A stretch of 64,000 nucleotides of DNA from Sialis fuliginosa (GCA_961205875.1 OY540812.1:24623098-24687097), one strand, 5' to 3'. Shown: positions 47,650 through 60,411, numbered from the stretch's first letter. Numbers and translations are program-made. The notes: generated by a model not told the origin, from the letters alone.

Positions 47650-47935
47650 AAAAACCTTGAAAACAAAAATAGTAACTTCAAAAACATACGATGATCTTAC
47701 ATAAAATTATATTATCTATATTATTCTATTCGAAAGGTCATTTATAACTATCATTGTAAATTCAACCGTTTCAATGCTACGTGGTCGCCATATTATATTT
47801 GTATCTTCAGCACCCACGTAAAACTTCGCAGTTTTTTTTTCGAATTGATTAATTGTTTTAAATGATTTTCCGGTATGTTCTTATTAAATTATCGAATTGC
47901 ATGTCTAAATACATTATTTAGACATTATACTAGAA
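47650..47935 (+). repeat. Dispersed repeat, copy 2 (partner at 28836)
   Basis: Same order of blocks as 28836-29075, including GCTACGTGGTCGCCAT and ATTATCGAATTGCATG. Ends unknown. Confidence 0.5.
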
Positions 47936-48437
47936 GATAAATAATTGAAATATGATAGTATTAAGAGATTTTGTTCAATTTTGAGTAATTTTAATACATG
48001 CTTCTTCTTTCTTCTGCTGGTATCCTGCAGGAATAAGTTTTTATTTTCACTATTTTTATTTTAACGTGTTTTCACATTGATGTTACACTTTGGATTACTT
48101 ATTCTTCTTTTTCCACTTTATTTATCACTTTTTATTATTCCGTTTTTTGCACTTTATTTTACACTAGGCTTTATTAACTTTTATACACTATATTTTTACA
48201 CTACTTTTTCTCCACTTTTTGAACACTTATTTTTATTTCTTTTACTTCCGAAACGCACTACAGGAATTGGATGTTGCTGCTGTGCCTGTCAGAGTAGGAT
48301 GAACATATCTTTCGGTAGAGTTTCACGCAGAAGACTGTATGCATGCGCAGGTACTACTATAATATTTATGTTAGTCTAACATCGACTCTTAAACGAATTG
48401 TAAAATGAATTTCAACTTTTTATCTTCTAATTATAAC

Positions 48438-48859
48438 GGCGGTGTTTCACCTAAGCAAAATTACAGTTATTAATATTAAAAACAAATCTAAAACTTCATT
48501 TCCACAACACCAAAAAAAAGGTTGCTGTTTAATTTTTACCTTTTTGCGCCGCTAATATCTATCTTGCACTTATTTTTTTCATAAATAAATCTCTTTATAA
48601 ATATAATGAATACTTTACTTGAAAAACGATATGTAACTTATTTTTAATTTTTGATTCTTCGATAAAAATTGAAAATAAATTTGTATTTTGATTTGGTATT
48701 TCCACTAAACGGATATTTTTTAAAAACCGAATGAACTTACATTTTATTAAACTTATTAATAAAAAATACAAACAAAACAGCAATTTCAAAAAAAAATTAC
48801 CATTACGTGTTAAGTGTCTTTTTGACTTTTATTTTTTGTTACTTAGGTGGAAAACCGCC
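48438..48859. mobile_element. Foldback with GGCGGTGTTTCACCTAAG end
   Basis: GGCGGTGTTTCACCTAAG at the left corresponds to GGCGGTTTTCCACCTAAG (complement) at the right. The inner sequence is only loosely inverted. 422 bp. Confidence 0.55.
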
Positions 48860-50640
48860 AAAATATACGTAAATATACGTAAATTATTTGATTTAAAAAA
48901 AATTGAGACCAAATTTTGCACACCAACAATGAAAATGGTACAGCATTTTTCATTACTTCTTCACAATTCCTCATTGTGTCTAAATAATGCATTTATTTTG
49001 CAAGTAGAAAATGTAATAAGAACACATCAAAAAATGTATTTAGAAACGTATTTGAACTTACAATGATAGTTACGAGTATAATGATCTTTTTTTGTATTTA
49101 ATATATTTAAGAAAAAATCACCGAATTTAATGTTTACAATAATGCCCATAACTAGGTCTCCACCCTTAACAAGTGGATTTTCTTCCAGTCAAACATGTAG
49201 ATAAATGTTACACTTTAAAACAAATTTGTTCAATTTAACTAATGGACATTAATTCAGAAAAACCACTACATATATAACTGAATTTCAAAACCCTTATGCA
49301 ATCGGGTAAACCACAAATGCTAACGATTTGCTTATACTATATTTTATAAGGTCATGAAAAACCAGATTTCTCACTTACTTATTTATGTTTCTTAATTAGG
49401 TACTCATTGACGACATAGCATTGATTAAGTCAAATGATCCCTATGCTTGAAATTTCCATTTATGTTTTATCTATACGTACATTTATTTAAATAAATTAAA
49501 GTTATATAAATAAATCGCCCAGTTCTTATTTTCATTAAAAAAATTTTATTAAAAAATATCAATTGCAGATTTTCTTTAATACGGGTCTGTCACAAATCAA
49601 TTATCATACAACTTAAATCTAAATCAATTCAGTTGTTTTTGTGTCAATCAAATTGGCTTATATTGACTGTAAAACAAAGTGTCATTATCATTTTTTTTTC
49701 TTTATTATACCAGGTATCACAGATAACTTTTCCAGCATGGGGTTTTAAGTAATTATAAGATATACAGATTTGGTAAAGAGATGAATTATTTGTAAGGAGG
49801 TGGTTCAATTGGTACATCAAAAAAAAACTGAAAATTCTTAAATGGCTATAACTTTTTTGTCAAAGTAGATAAGTATTTTTTGTTTGCAGTTCCTTAAGGT
49901 ACTTTTTTGTGTTATATCACTTTTCGTTTTTGAGTTACAAACCCTAACTTTAGTTTTTCATTTGGGTCACTAACAAAAGTTGGCTATGGCATATTAGAAC
50001 GTGTTTTTTTACTGTACTTTTCAACGATATGTCTCCTGTAATATATATTTTCGAAAAAAAGTAAATACATTTTTTTTGTAATAGATAGATATTTTTTGAT
50101 ACTCATTTGTTATTTTTATTGTTGCTATTATGACTTTTGATTAACAAATTTTGTTTTTCATAGCAAACTTTATGTTCGAATTATTTTCGAAAATAATTTA
50201 TAATAATTTTGTAAAGTAAGTACATTAAAACATACATATAAGTATGCAATTTTATATTAAGGATTATATGAACGTCAGAAGAAAAATGACTCACTATCCC
50301 TACACACGTCCTAAACGATCGCATTAATTTAAAAAAATTGCCTAGCTTCATTTATTAAAAATTCTGTACGACATTTATCATAAATATTAAAAATAAATTG
50401 GTTTTACAAATAAATAATAGTAGGTATAAAACAAACAAAAATATAATCAATGATTTATCATTTTGAAAAAATTAATAATATCTACGGAAGAGTTTAAATA
50501 AAAACCTTATCTACAACATTTGTATAAATAAATTTTTTTATGTTACGAACTATTTCGAAATTAAAAGAAAAAATATAAAAGTTTAATCAAACCCTTTCCC
50601 AGTTGTCAGATTTCTCTCACAAGGGGTGAAAAAGGGTTAA
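48860..50640. other. AT-rich region, no gene recognised
   Basis: A CCCTTT/AAGGG pair at about 50590-50637 (AAACCCTTTCCC and AAAAAGGGTT) may be a decayed relative of the piggyBac-type MITE at 47163, without intact TTAA on the left. Nothing else is supported. Confidence 0.35.
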
Positions 50641-51260
50641 AAATAAAAAGACACGTGTCCGAGGATTCAATCTCATGTTCATTAATAATAAAGCTATTTT
50701 AATTTTGAAATTGTTATTTTTCATATAATAAATACATAATATAACAATGGTTCGAATCTCGGTTTAGGAATTTAACTTTTTATTTTTTTTTGCAATTTTT
50801 TGTTTGACTTTTTATTATTTTCTCATCGATAATGCATGTTTCTGGATTAAAATATATTATCATGAAGGTAAAGGCTATAGCCGGATAAGCATACAAAACA
50901 TGCCTTTGCATAGATTTGGCTGATTTTTTTTTTGGAGGTCACATTATATGTAACATAAAACGTGACCAAAAATTTATAGTTTTCGAAAAAAAAATTCAAT
51001 TTTCAAAAAAAAATGTTTTTTTGATAACCCGACAATCGAATTTAATAGCCCTTGTAGTATATTATAGAGGTACTTATGACTCGCCAGAGGTAGTTTTATT
51101 ATGGTCCTCTGTGCATAGTAAACCAGAAAAAAAATTAATAAAATTAATTAATTAATTTAAAAAACATCATGGCTGTATACAAGAGAATAATAAAAAGTAA
51201 ATAAAAATAAAAAGTAAAATTCCTAAACCGAGATTCAGTATATTATTGAATATAAGAATT
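50640..51260. mobile_element. Foldback with TCTCGGTTTAGGAATTTAAC inner arms
   Basis: GAATCTCGGTTTAGGAATTT (about 50753) pairs with AAATTCCTAAACCGAGATTC (about 51217). The arms extend through AAAAAGTAAATAAAAA-type runs. GGTTCGAATC at 50750 is a perfect tRNA B-box word, but the right arm has lost the TTCGAA part, and no tRNA fold or A box at the right distance was found. AAAAAGACACGTGTCC at 50645 links it to the element at 14781. Confidence 0.55.
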
Positions 51261-53260
51261 TGTTCAAAATGTTATATTTTTTTAATTTTATCATTTCCTA
51301 CAAATTGTGTGTTAAATTATTTTATATTGAAAACGGTTTGATAAATTTTCAATTTGATTTTTCAAAATTTTGAAAAAAATGTTAATCAGATAATTTATAG
51401 GAAATGAAAAAGCAGAAGAAATTTTTTTTCTAGAATGTAAAGTTCTCGTGTTTTTAACAAAAACAAAATTTTTCTTAAATTTTGAAAGTGAATTTAACCC
51501 CCTCTGCCGTATTGACAACGTTATCTTTTTAGACGATAATAGGTAAAATTATATATACATATATACTAAGGTACTAACTTGTAAATATTTCCAAAACCCC
51601 TAATCAATAAGTCTTATTAATATAAACATTTTGCAAGAAAATTATTCTAATTGGTGCATTTTTACAGAAGTTATCGCGAACGAAAGAAAATCATACATTC
51701 TGACAGACACACTCACAGCCACAATTCGGAAAACAATTTTTATTTACATTTTGAAGATAGCACAATCAAAATATGCCCTTATCTCAGACACGATTTTGTC
51801 GACGGTAATAGAATATCTTCAATTCTATGGAATATTTTAAAAATATAACTTTCTTAATTCAAAAAATTAAATTTAAAAAAAGTTCGTCTGGCTCACCTCT
51901 ATCACCCTTCAAACGGAGCAAACCAATCAAATGTATATTACATTTTTTTCACATAAATACATATATTATAGATATGAAAGTTAAAAGTCATGCTGTACCC
52001 AGCAGTTTGTATTAATTATATAAATAAAAAACGTTATTATTACTGTCAATTAAAAGGCACTACATTGTTTCTCAGCTATTGTAAATCTTTATTCAAAATA
52101 TATTTTATACAAAAAATATTAATATATTTTATTTATTATTATTAATTAATTCATTTTTACTATTTAATTATTGTACTCTAAAGAAGTATAAGAAAGTCAT
52201 GTGGTGGATATTTTTAAACGTCACACAAATATTTAATAACTAATGGTATATTTTTATATACTATTTGAAAGAATACAATTTAGTACGAATTTTTTGGCTT
52301 GAATTTTTCCTTTTACCGACATGAATCACTAACCTTTACACACGAAAAGAAAACATAAATGTTGTAAACATTATACACAATACTAAAATACTCAAATAAA
52401 AACCTATATAGTAAAAAAATACTAATAACTATGTGCACTGTACGTTTGGTTGACTGTGCGGTGTTGCCAACATGTGATATGACGTCACAAAATTGAGAAT
52501 TGTTGATTTATAGTGTGAACCCGACCACCTCGACCTTCTCCACTGAGGATGGTGTCAGTGGCGGGTTAAAAAATATGCTTATATTATATAAACTGTCTAA
52601 TTCTGATACCGGCAATGTGTAAAATTGTCAGGAATACATAATAAATAAATCTAAAAGCAAGTATTTTATTAATTTGATTGTTGAATATATGGTTATCATT
52701 TATACTACTCTTTAAAAATTACTTATGTAAGTTGGGGAAATCAACAAAATGTAACGATATAACCATATATTATGATATAATACATACTTGTCCGATTTTT
52801 AAACTGACTAGAGCAGTGTTTCTTAAACTTTGTGTTTACGGATTTATTTTTTTCATTCCAATTCTTCTTTTGCAAGTGTATATACACAGTATTGCACAGT
52901 CGTGTTTAGGTAAAATGCAATAAACTTATTTGACTGCCTTTTAGTAGTTTTGATGCTATTACGTTTTTCAGACGATTTTCTACATATTAGTCATAAAATT
53001 AATCATTAAGAATGTTATTTAAATAGAATATTAATTTTAAGTTTATCGAATACTTATATCAAATTAGTTACTATTCCAGAATATAAAAGCAGTAAAATCA
53101 TTTTTCAACATAAAAAAGCAGTAACTTTTAAACTATCACAATCATTCTAAGTTTTTATAATTTCGAAAATACAGCTTTCAAAAATTATCGACTTCAAATA
53201 AATAATACAAATTTTTTTTAAACCGATTTAGTGGCGTGTTTTGCCTAGTACTCAGAGGTT
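51261..53260. other. AT-rich region with a possible promoter-like island
   Basis: No gene recognised. At 52440-52560 base composition is more balanced. A lone hAT-like end (GAGCAGTGTTTCTTAAAC) lies at about 52812. Confidence 0.35.
52480..52487. promoter_or_regulatory. Perfect cAMP-response-element palindrome
   Basis: TGACGTCA lies in the GC-richer island 52440-52560. Without a neighbouring gene its role is speculative, and an 8-bp word can occur by chance. Confidence 0.2.
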
Positions 53261-53261
53261 A

Positions 53262-53279
53262 GGGGGGGGGGGGGGGGGG
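53262..53279. repeat. 18-base G homopolymer
   Basis: Uninterrupted G18 in strongly AT-rich surroundings. Such runs can form G-quadruplexes and are also prone to length error in assembly. Confidence 0.9.
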
Positions 53280-53521
53280 ACAGCCGGTAGTTAAACTTTT
53301 TGGATGTTGAAGAGCAAAAAAGTTTGAAATATAAAAAAATCATTAATTTTTTTTATTTTGATTAAAAAGCATAAACGACAATGATATTAACTGTTACCCG
53401 CTATAAAGAGATTGCAATAAAATATAAATATATATATATATTTAATATGTATTTACGTATTATTTATGGCTTCTGGGCATATTCACACGACTTCAAAAAA
53501 CCTCAAAGAAAGAATTCGCAT

Positions 53522-54564
53522 GTACAGGTAGAAAAGTGACTTAGGCCAAGAAAATCTTTTTTTATATAAGGTAGTGCCACCAGTCTTGGCAATATAATGA
53601 ATTAGAAATATGTATTGTTATTTTATTACTACCATTTCTGAATATTAATCTATATACATTTAACTGTCTTACAGCGTGCTTTGATGACAATCGGTCAATA
53701 AGCGTCAAAATGGTGGATATTTAAACTAATTATTAGTGTAATTTATTTATTAATTATTATATTATCATAGAAACTGTTTTACATTGTTTCAAATTTTTTT
53801 TTACATTGTTTCATTTTGTAATCATTAGCAAGTGTCTATCACTGCGTGCCCATTACTGGTTTTACTTTATCCATTACCGGAGAAAAACATAAACAAAATA
53901 AAAGGCTATAATTTAACAAACAAACTATATTTGCGGACTTTAGTAATTAAATATTTTAAATAAAGATTTACTTGTTTTATTAGGTAACACGAGTTCATGA
54001 GAGTTACAAAAAAGAAGCCCGTCAATCACAAAAACAGTAAACCTTGCTCTTATAGCGGCCATAACTAGTGCCAGTACCTTATTGACAATTTGTAGAAAAT
54101 AACTTTAAAAATATTTATATATAAACTTAATTTTGCGGGAGTTCCTTAGTCGTGCTCATTACTGGTTTTACCTTTGCCATTACTGTAGAAAAAACACGAA
54201 CAAAATAAAAGGCTATAATCTAAAAAAAGAACTATATTTGCGAACTTTGGTAATTAAATTGATTAAATAAAGAGTTACTTGTTTTATTAGTAACATGAGT
54301 TCATGATAATTACAAAAACCACGAAAATTTGCTCTTATAGCGGCCATAACTGGTGCCTTTACCTTATATAAAGATAACAACATTTTCTTAATACAAGAAT
54401 ATATTCTTAATCCAAGTATATTATTGTTTTCGTCGGACAATATTGCTTGAAAGAGAAACAATGTTATGGATTAAGAGTATATTCCTATATTAAGAAAATA
54501 TTATTTTCGTTATATATAAAACAAAAATGTCTTGGTTCAAGTCAACTTTTCTACCCGTGTAGTG
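53522..54564. mobile_element. CTACAC-family palindromic MITE split by an insertion
   Basis: The left end (ACAGGTAGAAAAGTGACTTA) and the right end (TTTTCTACCCGTGTAGTG) match the intact MITE at 36053-36298. About 800 bp of GGTACTGG-family sequence separates the first 45 bp from the rest. The intact copy has TTATATAA at the corresponding point and supplies the empty-site sequence. Confidence 0.8.
53570..54363 (+). mobile_element. GGTACTGG-family insertion, one and a half copies
   Basis: A full copy runs from GGTAGTGCCACCAGTCTTGG to CCAGTACC at 54078. After a short linker a second, 5'-truncated copy (about 54133-54363) ends GGTGCCTTTACC. TTATATAA flanks the whole (53562-53569 and 54364-54371). 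Because TTATATAA is itself a palindrome and other copies keep AA before GGTA, the true duplication could be 8 bp or only ATAT. Confidence 0.75.
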
Positions 54565-54574
54565 TCAACATGAC

Positions 54575-54710
54575 CTGGAAATTTTCCTTGCAACAACTGA
54601 ATGGTTTCCCGCGCAGTGACAGGTGTATTACACCGTTATGCGAGAACCACATGTCTTTAAGAACCAAATCAATGAATTCTGGTCAAAATTTGAAATTTCA
54701 AGAAATGCGG
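54575..54710 (-). pseudogene. Possible mariner-type DDE fragment
   Basis: The complement reads LVLKDMWFSHNGVIHLSLRG. This resembles the MWFMHDGAP-HFS block around the second catalytic aspartate of mariner/IS630 transposases, here with asparagine instead of aspartate. Downstream residues fit only after a frame change. Too short for a firm call. Confidence 0.35.
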
Positions 54711-54719
54711 GGGTATTGA

Positions 54720-55981
54720 AGTCGCATGTACATGCCAACAATAAGCTATAAATAATTCTTGAGCTTAAGGACGAAATTCAACGTCTTATTGCCACAATCG
54801 ACATATAATCCATGCAACGATGTTATGATTTTCATCACAAGAATTTAAGTAAAGCCATTTTATTCCATACATAAACGGAACATTTGTACTTTATAACGAA
54901 TTAAAAATATTATCACTTTTTGCATAAATAATGTGTTTAATTTATAAATTAAATTTGACACCCATAAGCTTGGTAAATTTCGTTGCGTAGATAAATATTA
55001 CCAAGCTGCCTTTTAAAATATTCTCTACAAATTTTCAGTAATTTAAAAAACTTAATTAAAAATTACCATTTTACTATTTAAATCTATTCATTTGTACCTA
55101 CTATACTATGTTATTTTACTATAATTTTAGAGCTCGTTTTCTCCGTATACCTGATCAAATATTAACTCTTTATTCCGTGCGTTCACGTTTGTGAGCGCGT
55201 CTGATGATGTAAGTACTGGGCACAAATATCGTCAGTTTCGCTGCTATAAATAATTACACAATAATTAGTTAAAAATCGGTTGTAAGATTTGCGTCCCCTG
55301 ACATAGTTTTGAGTTAAGTAAAAGCTTGTAATAAATCAATTTATTAGACAGGTATCATTCTTTTGAAAACTAATATATGCAAAATTTCATTTTTACAATG
55401 CAATTATTGTACTAAATATTTAAATTTGATTGTAAAAAAAAACAATTACATATAAATCAAAATGAAATTTTAAAATAAATGGTGGGACATTTAAACTGTT
55501 AGATTTTTATCTCAGAACCATCGCATAATTGAAAAAAAAATGTTACTACTAAAAATGTTTGGTTGTGAGGGGCTAATCGAACGGTAATATTTATTTTTTG
55601 CCTTCGAGGATATTTGAAGATCAACATCTTTTTTTTACGTGAAAAGGCAGGAATCTTCATTGACAACCGAAAAATTCCATGATATCTAGCAAAATAATTC
55701 GTACTTTGAACTTTCAAGAATTTTTTACTCAGAAATCATCAACTTCAGAGAAAAAGTGTAAACAAAGTTTATTTATATGTCCAAAAAATTGTACTTTTTA
55801 GTGTGGAAACGAGTTTAATTTAGTAAAATGTTTTAATCAAATTTTGAAAATTTAATTTCCATCCTGTGCTCAACTCGGGCCTTATTTCTAGGTACTGACA
55901 CAAGAGTACATTTTTGATAATAATTTTATCTTTTCTTCTTAAAACATCTTTTTTACAGTTTCAAAAATATTTTTAAAAAGC
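54720..55981. other. AT-rich spacer
   Basis: No gene or RNA gene recognised. A 72-codon minus-strand frame at 55499-55717 has no recognisable family. Confidence 0.4.
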
Positions 55982-56600
55982 TGCCATGAGTACTCATGAG
56001 TGCCACGGAACTTTCTTATACACAATACTAAGTGTACAATGTAGGTGTGGGTAATTATATAAAAGAAATATTTTTGGTTAACTGATCTCTGTAACTTTTA
56101 TTATAAACATTTTTTTCTGCTATGCAATTTAAAACATCGATTTTTAGTGTTTTTTCTAGTTCGACTAGTTTCAAAAATTCTAAAATTGACAAGAGTAAAC
56201 ATCCTTCCAGCTGACAAAAAAACATATAGAAGAAGAAGAAGTAAACATCCGTTTCTGGTTGTTATAAAACTATTTTCAATAATAGGTTTTCTTCCCAGAC
56301 GAAAATTAATTCTAAATATATAAAATTTCTCTTTTACTATTGATCGTTTTTAAGTTACAGCGTCTAGAGACAAACATTCAAATCCGCTTCCGGTTTTAGT
56401 AATCGTCTTGAAAAATAGGAAGAGCACATTACAATACAATAACATTTTTATAATTTCACTGTTTTGGCTGTAGAGCGTCACAAACCCACAGGACAAATAC
56501 ACAGCTACATAGACGTCGTTAAGATAATGGTCGTACGTGATTCAGGGACCTTTAAAACATGTAAATTCGTTGAAAACTCGAGTGATATTTTATTATACAA
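55982..56600 (+). repeat. GCCATGGG-family end and downstream dispersed repeat
   Basis: GCCATGAGTACTCATGAGTG then GGAACTTTCTTATAC is a diverged end of the 57236 element. From about 56210 a block with AACATCCGTTTCTGGTTG, AGGTTTTCTTCCCAGACGAA and an ACATAGACGTCG end follows. The same order recurs at 57770-57930, where it ends ACAGACATCATGGCG, and in part at 58640-58700. Confidence 0.5.
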
Positions 56601-56601
56601 T

Positions 56602-56790
56602 AGCTGTTACCAGCGACTTTGTCCGCGTGGAATTTGTATTTTTTCAACGAATCATTTTTCTGGGATACAAAGCCTATCCCCTTCCTCAGGATGCAAACTA
56701 ACTCCCTACCAAATTTTACCAAAATCGGTTCAGCGGTTTAGCCGTGAAAAAGTAACAAACAGACAGTTACTTTCGCATTTTTATACCTAT
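56602..56790 (-). repeat. Arthropod-wide repeat, minus-strand copy
   Basis: The complement reads GCGAAAGTAACTGTCTG, CACGGCTAAACCGCTGAACC, GATTTTGGTAAAATTTGGTA and ends with ATTCCACGCGGACAAAGTCG. The same order of blocks occurs at 63745-63957, and a related head at 44135. Confidence 0.7.
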
Positions 56791-57235
56791 ATAAAAATGT
56801 ATAAAAAGAAAATAATTATAAAATTCTGAATTGTAAGAAAAATGATTTCAAATAAAATTATACTTTAAAACTTTAAAAGCAATTACCATTTGCAATTAGT
56901 ATTAATCTTATCTGTTATAATTTATTCACGTTTTAAAAATATTGCCTCAGAAGGACCTGTGTTAGTATTTATAAACTTCATAAATAACAATATTATTTAA
57001 GGATACTACATAAACAAAAAATGACTCTTGATAGCATGACTGCGTCTTGTTCAAAAAGCAACAATGCATGCAATCGCGCCATATAAACTATCACCTGATC
57101 GCCAAGGTCTACGAATCTACACATTCAAGTGATCCATTCTATGTCTCGCTCACCAACTCATTATATTTATTTGTCAGCTCAACCAGTCACTGAACGAATC
57201 AGAAAAAAATATATAAAATGAATAAAAAAATATTT

Positions 57236-57609
57236 GCCATGGGAGCCACGGGACTTTCTTATACTTTATTCTGACAGTGAAACGTTATTCTTATTTTATT
57301 AAAACATATTTCTCTGACAAACTAATAAAAGATAGAATAAAATGAATGGGACATTTATAAACTATAGATAATATTATTCTCTACAATATCTATTAAAGCG
57401 AATGTTTGCTCTTGTCAATTTTTGAATTTTCGAATTATTTTTGAAAAAAAAAATGATGGATTAAAAATGTCAAGTATCTATAATTTATTCCCCATACATT
57501 TTTTCCAACATTTATGATTTAATCAGAAAGATTTTTTAAAAATAATTATTTAGAATCACCCACACCACTCTCAGTATTACGTATAGGAAAGTCCCATGAC
57601 ACTCATGGC
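57236..57609. mobile_element. GCCATGGG palindromic MITE with 8-bp duplication
   Basis: GCCATGGGAGCCACGGGACT and GCCATGAGTGTCATGGGACT (complement) are the ends. The flanks AAATATTT (57228-57235) and AGATATTT (57610-57617) agree at 7 of 8 positions. Inner AAATTATAGATAATA-type words are mirrored. 374 bp, non-coding. The 8-bp duplication fits the hAT or P superfamilies; the ends do not decide. Confidence 0.75.
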
Positions 57610-58440
57610 AGATATTTCTTCTTTGTAATGAACCATTTGAATTATAATTAGTTTTTTTTTTTCAAAAATTTGAGAAAAATGAATACAACATAAATTATAG
57701 ATAATAATGTTACCTACAATTTTTAACTTTACCATTTTGCTCTAATTCGAAAAATTAAAAAATCGACGTCAGTAAACATTCGTATCTGGTTGAAAGATCG
57801 TTTTCAAAAATAGGAGGTTTTCTTCCCAGACAAAAATTAATCTTAAATATAGAATTTTACCCTTCAGCGATTTGTCATATTTGAGTAACAACGCTTACTG
57901 ACCGACAGACACACAGACATCATGGCGAAAATAGTCAGAATGAATCAGAGAAGGTCGAAATCCGAATTTCGAAAAAAATCGGCTTCACTATACTTACTTA
58001 TACTATACCTATGTATATTTTATATACATGACTATAAGAAAGTAAAAATTTGTAGATAATGATATTCTTTATACATTTTATTTAAATCATTTTTTCTACT
58101 AACGTTTTAAAAATTATAACAATAAATGCTAACCGTATTAAATGATAAATATTTATTACAAAATTATGCAATATATAAAGATATAACTCACTATAATTAA
58201 GTCAACAACATAACTAACAAAATAACAACAATTTTTTTAAATATTGTACTGTAAAACACCCAAAATGTATAATAATTTGAAATAAATAAATTAACAATTA
58301 AAACTAATTATCGACACTGAAAAAAGTGGAAAACACTATTTAACAGAAAAACAAAGACTAACAATTTACACAAATAACACTTTCACGACCCTTCTTTGTC
58401 GTCGCTTCCTAGTTCCAGCTTATCAATCTATCGATATTTA
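57610..58440. other. Dispersed repeat fragment and AT-rich spacer
   Basis: 57770-57930 is a copy of the block seen at 56210-56560. The remainder is AT-rich without recognised features. Confidence 0.45.
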
Positions 58441-58442
58441 CT

Positions 58443-58470
58443 CATCGAGAGTTGGCTTCGGCTCTCGATG
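58443..58470. other. Strong 9-bp stem hairpin
   Basis: CATCGAGAG (58443-58451) pairs perfectly with CTCTCGATG (58462-58470) around a 10-base loop. It is conspicuous in AT-rich sequence. It could be a structured RNA or a MITE core; no flanking T-run suggests a bacterial-type terminator role. Confidence 0.4.
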
Positions 58471-59232
58471 CCACAAGTATTGAAATTAAATAAATTACAA
58501 CATCTGCACTTACATAACACAGAGCGAACACCATCACTATACCGCGTAACAAGTAATATTAAATTAATTTATTAATTTATTTGTAACGGTTGTATAGATG
58601 AAATGTTACAAAATAACCAAAAAAAAATTCTAAAAATTGACAAAAATAAACATCTGCTTCCGGTATAAGTAATTGTTTTCTAAAAGAAAAGGTGTACATT
58701 TACCATCCAAATTGGTTTTTGAAAATGCAGTTCTAATAACACTGCAAAATCTAAAATAAGTTTAAAAAAATGAAAGTTCAGGAAACCGCTTTAACAATTT
58801 AAAATTTTCTTATACTTCAATAGAAAAAAATATTAACAAAAATATATATCTGTTAGTGTTTTCTCGTAACTAAACAAAGGGTTTCTTCGAGGAGGGTGTG
58901 AGGAGTGATTCCGAAACAGTTTAATAAACTGAAATATAGCATTGCAGACCTATTCATTTCTAAATAAGTAGCCAATATCCTGGTGTGATATGAATACAAA
59001 AAAAGCTTGTTTTAATTCGCAAACTCAAGCCTTCACCTGTACACCATGGACTGGCAGACTCACAGTTTCGGAACCACTGGTGTAATGAATAATCTGGAAT
59101 TAATAAAAAAAATATCACATTCCAGATCCATTTTCATTTAAAAATATCAATGTGACGATTAAGTATAGATTATTTTAAATGTATGAGAAGCGAGAATAAA
59201 AATTACGAATAATATAATAAAAATAGTGTACT
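58471..59232. other. AT-rich spacer
   Basis: Apart from a 60-bp fragment of the 56210 repeat at about 58640, nothing recognised. Confidence 0.4.
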
Positions 59233-59250
59233 ATTAAAAAGGGGTTGAGC

Positions 59251-59486
59251 ACAACTCATACCAAGACAACTAATACCGAGACAAATCATACCGGGACAAC
59301 TCATACCAAGACAACTCATACCAGGAGACAACTCATACCACGACAGCTAATACCAGTAGACAACTCATACCAAGGGACAACTCATACCAGGACAACTCAT
59401 ACCAGTGGACAACTCATACCGCGACAACTCATACCACGACAAGTCATACCAGGGGACAACTCATACCAGCGGACAACTCATACCAC
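59251..59486 (+). repeat. 15-unit minisatellite, left arm
   Basis: Units of 15 or 17 bp with core ACAACTCATACC and a 3- or 5-base variable spacer (such as AAG, GAG, AGGAG, AGTAG). Fifteen units counted. The frames of 62 and 96 codons here are repeat artefacts. Confidence 0.85.
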
Positions 59487-59644
59487 CGATATTTTTTTAT
59501 TTTGTAAGATTAAGGTTTTTACGGAAAAAAAATGATATTTACGTATTAAGTAAGATTATAGGCCCGTATTGTTCAAATAACAAATTCAAATGAACTATAT
59601 AGAAACCTTGTTTATAATTTAATCAATTAAAAAACAATTGTACA

Positions 59645-60400
59645 GATGCGTATTAAGTGATATTTGAGGCCCGTGTATTAAATTAATTTATAAATTCACA
59701 ACTCGTCCCCTGTCACAGATGAAGGGTTGTATTAGGTCTCATTCGATCCGGCGGGAAAAATACTTCGGAATACCAGGGGTGTGGGGGGCAAAACTACCCT
59801 CTAACTAGCACAGCAGACGAGATATTTTCAATTTTCTGTAATGAATACAGCAAAACAGAAAAATTCAATCTTTACAATAAATACAAAATAGAAACATTAG
59901 ATAGTATCATTGAATTCATAAAAAATCCAGGCACGTATTAAGTGATATTTTAGGCCCGTATTGTTAAAATAACAAATAGACATATACTAAATAGAAACCT
60001 TGTTTATAATTTAATCAATTAAAAAACAATTGTACAGATGCGTATTAAGTGATATTTGAGGCCCGTGTATTAAATTAATTTATAAATTCACAACTCGTCC
60101 CCTGTCACAGATGGAGGGTTGTATTTGGTCTCATTCGATCCGGCGGGAAAAATACTTCGGGATACCAGGGGTGTGGGGGGCAAAACTACTCTCTATCTAG
60201 CACAGGAGTCGAGATTTTTACTATTTTCTGTAATGAAAAAGTAGAAAAATAAGAGAAAAATTCAATATTTACGATAAATACAGTATAGAAACATATGATA
60301 TTATTATTAAATTTAATAAAATGAAGACACGTATTAAGTGATATTTTAGGCCCATATTGTTAAAATAACAAATTCACATATACTATATAAAAACCATTTT
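59645..60400. repeat. 391-bp internal repeats, left arm (about two units)
   Basis: Units start near 59645 and 60037, with the marker ACAACTCGTCCCCTGTCACA at 59698 and 60090. Each contains the GC-rich block ATTCGATCCGGCGGGAAAAA and a GGGGTGTGGGGGGCAAAAC block. Confidence 0.85.
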
Positions 60401-60411
60401 TTTAAATTTAT

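Noticed and set aside
47600-47660. T-rich tract considered as a polymerase III terminator for a transcript from the hammerhead-like locus
   Set aside because: It lies upstream of the motif on its own strand and poly-T runs are common throughout the window.
48077-48379. 100-codon frame rich in F and L that could be taken for a membrane protein
   Set aside because: Hydrophobicity follows from T-rich DNA; the C-rich tail has no known motif and no splice or codon evidence supports it.
50750-50770. tRNA-like B box GGTTCGAATC
   Set aside because: No cloverleaf can be drawn and the flanking bases do not form a T stem, so no tRNA gene is called.
56464-56829. 121-codon plus-strand frame
   Set aside because: It runs through a dispersed repeat and the complement of the arthropod-wide repeat at 56602-56790, with no protein family resemblance.
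59245-59535. 96-codon Thr/His-rich frame, mirrored at 61686-61976
   Set aside because: Translation of the 15/17-bp minisatellite in the arms of the foldback element; the mirror copy exists only because the arms are inverted copies.
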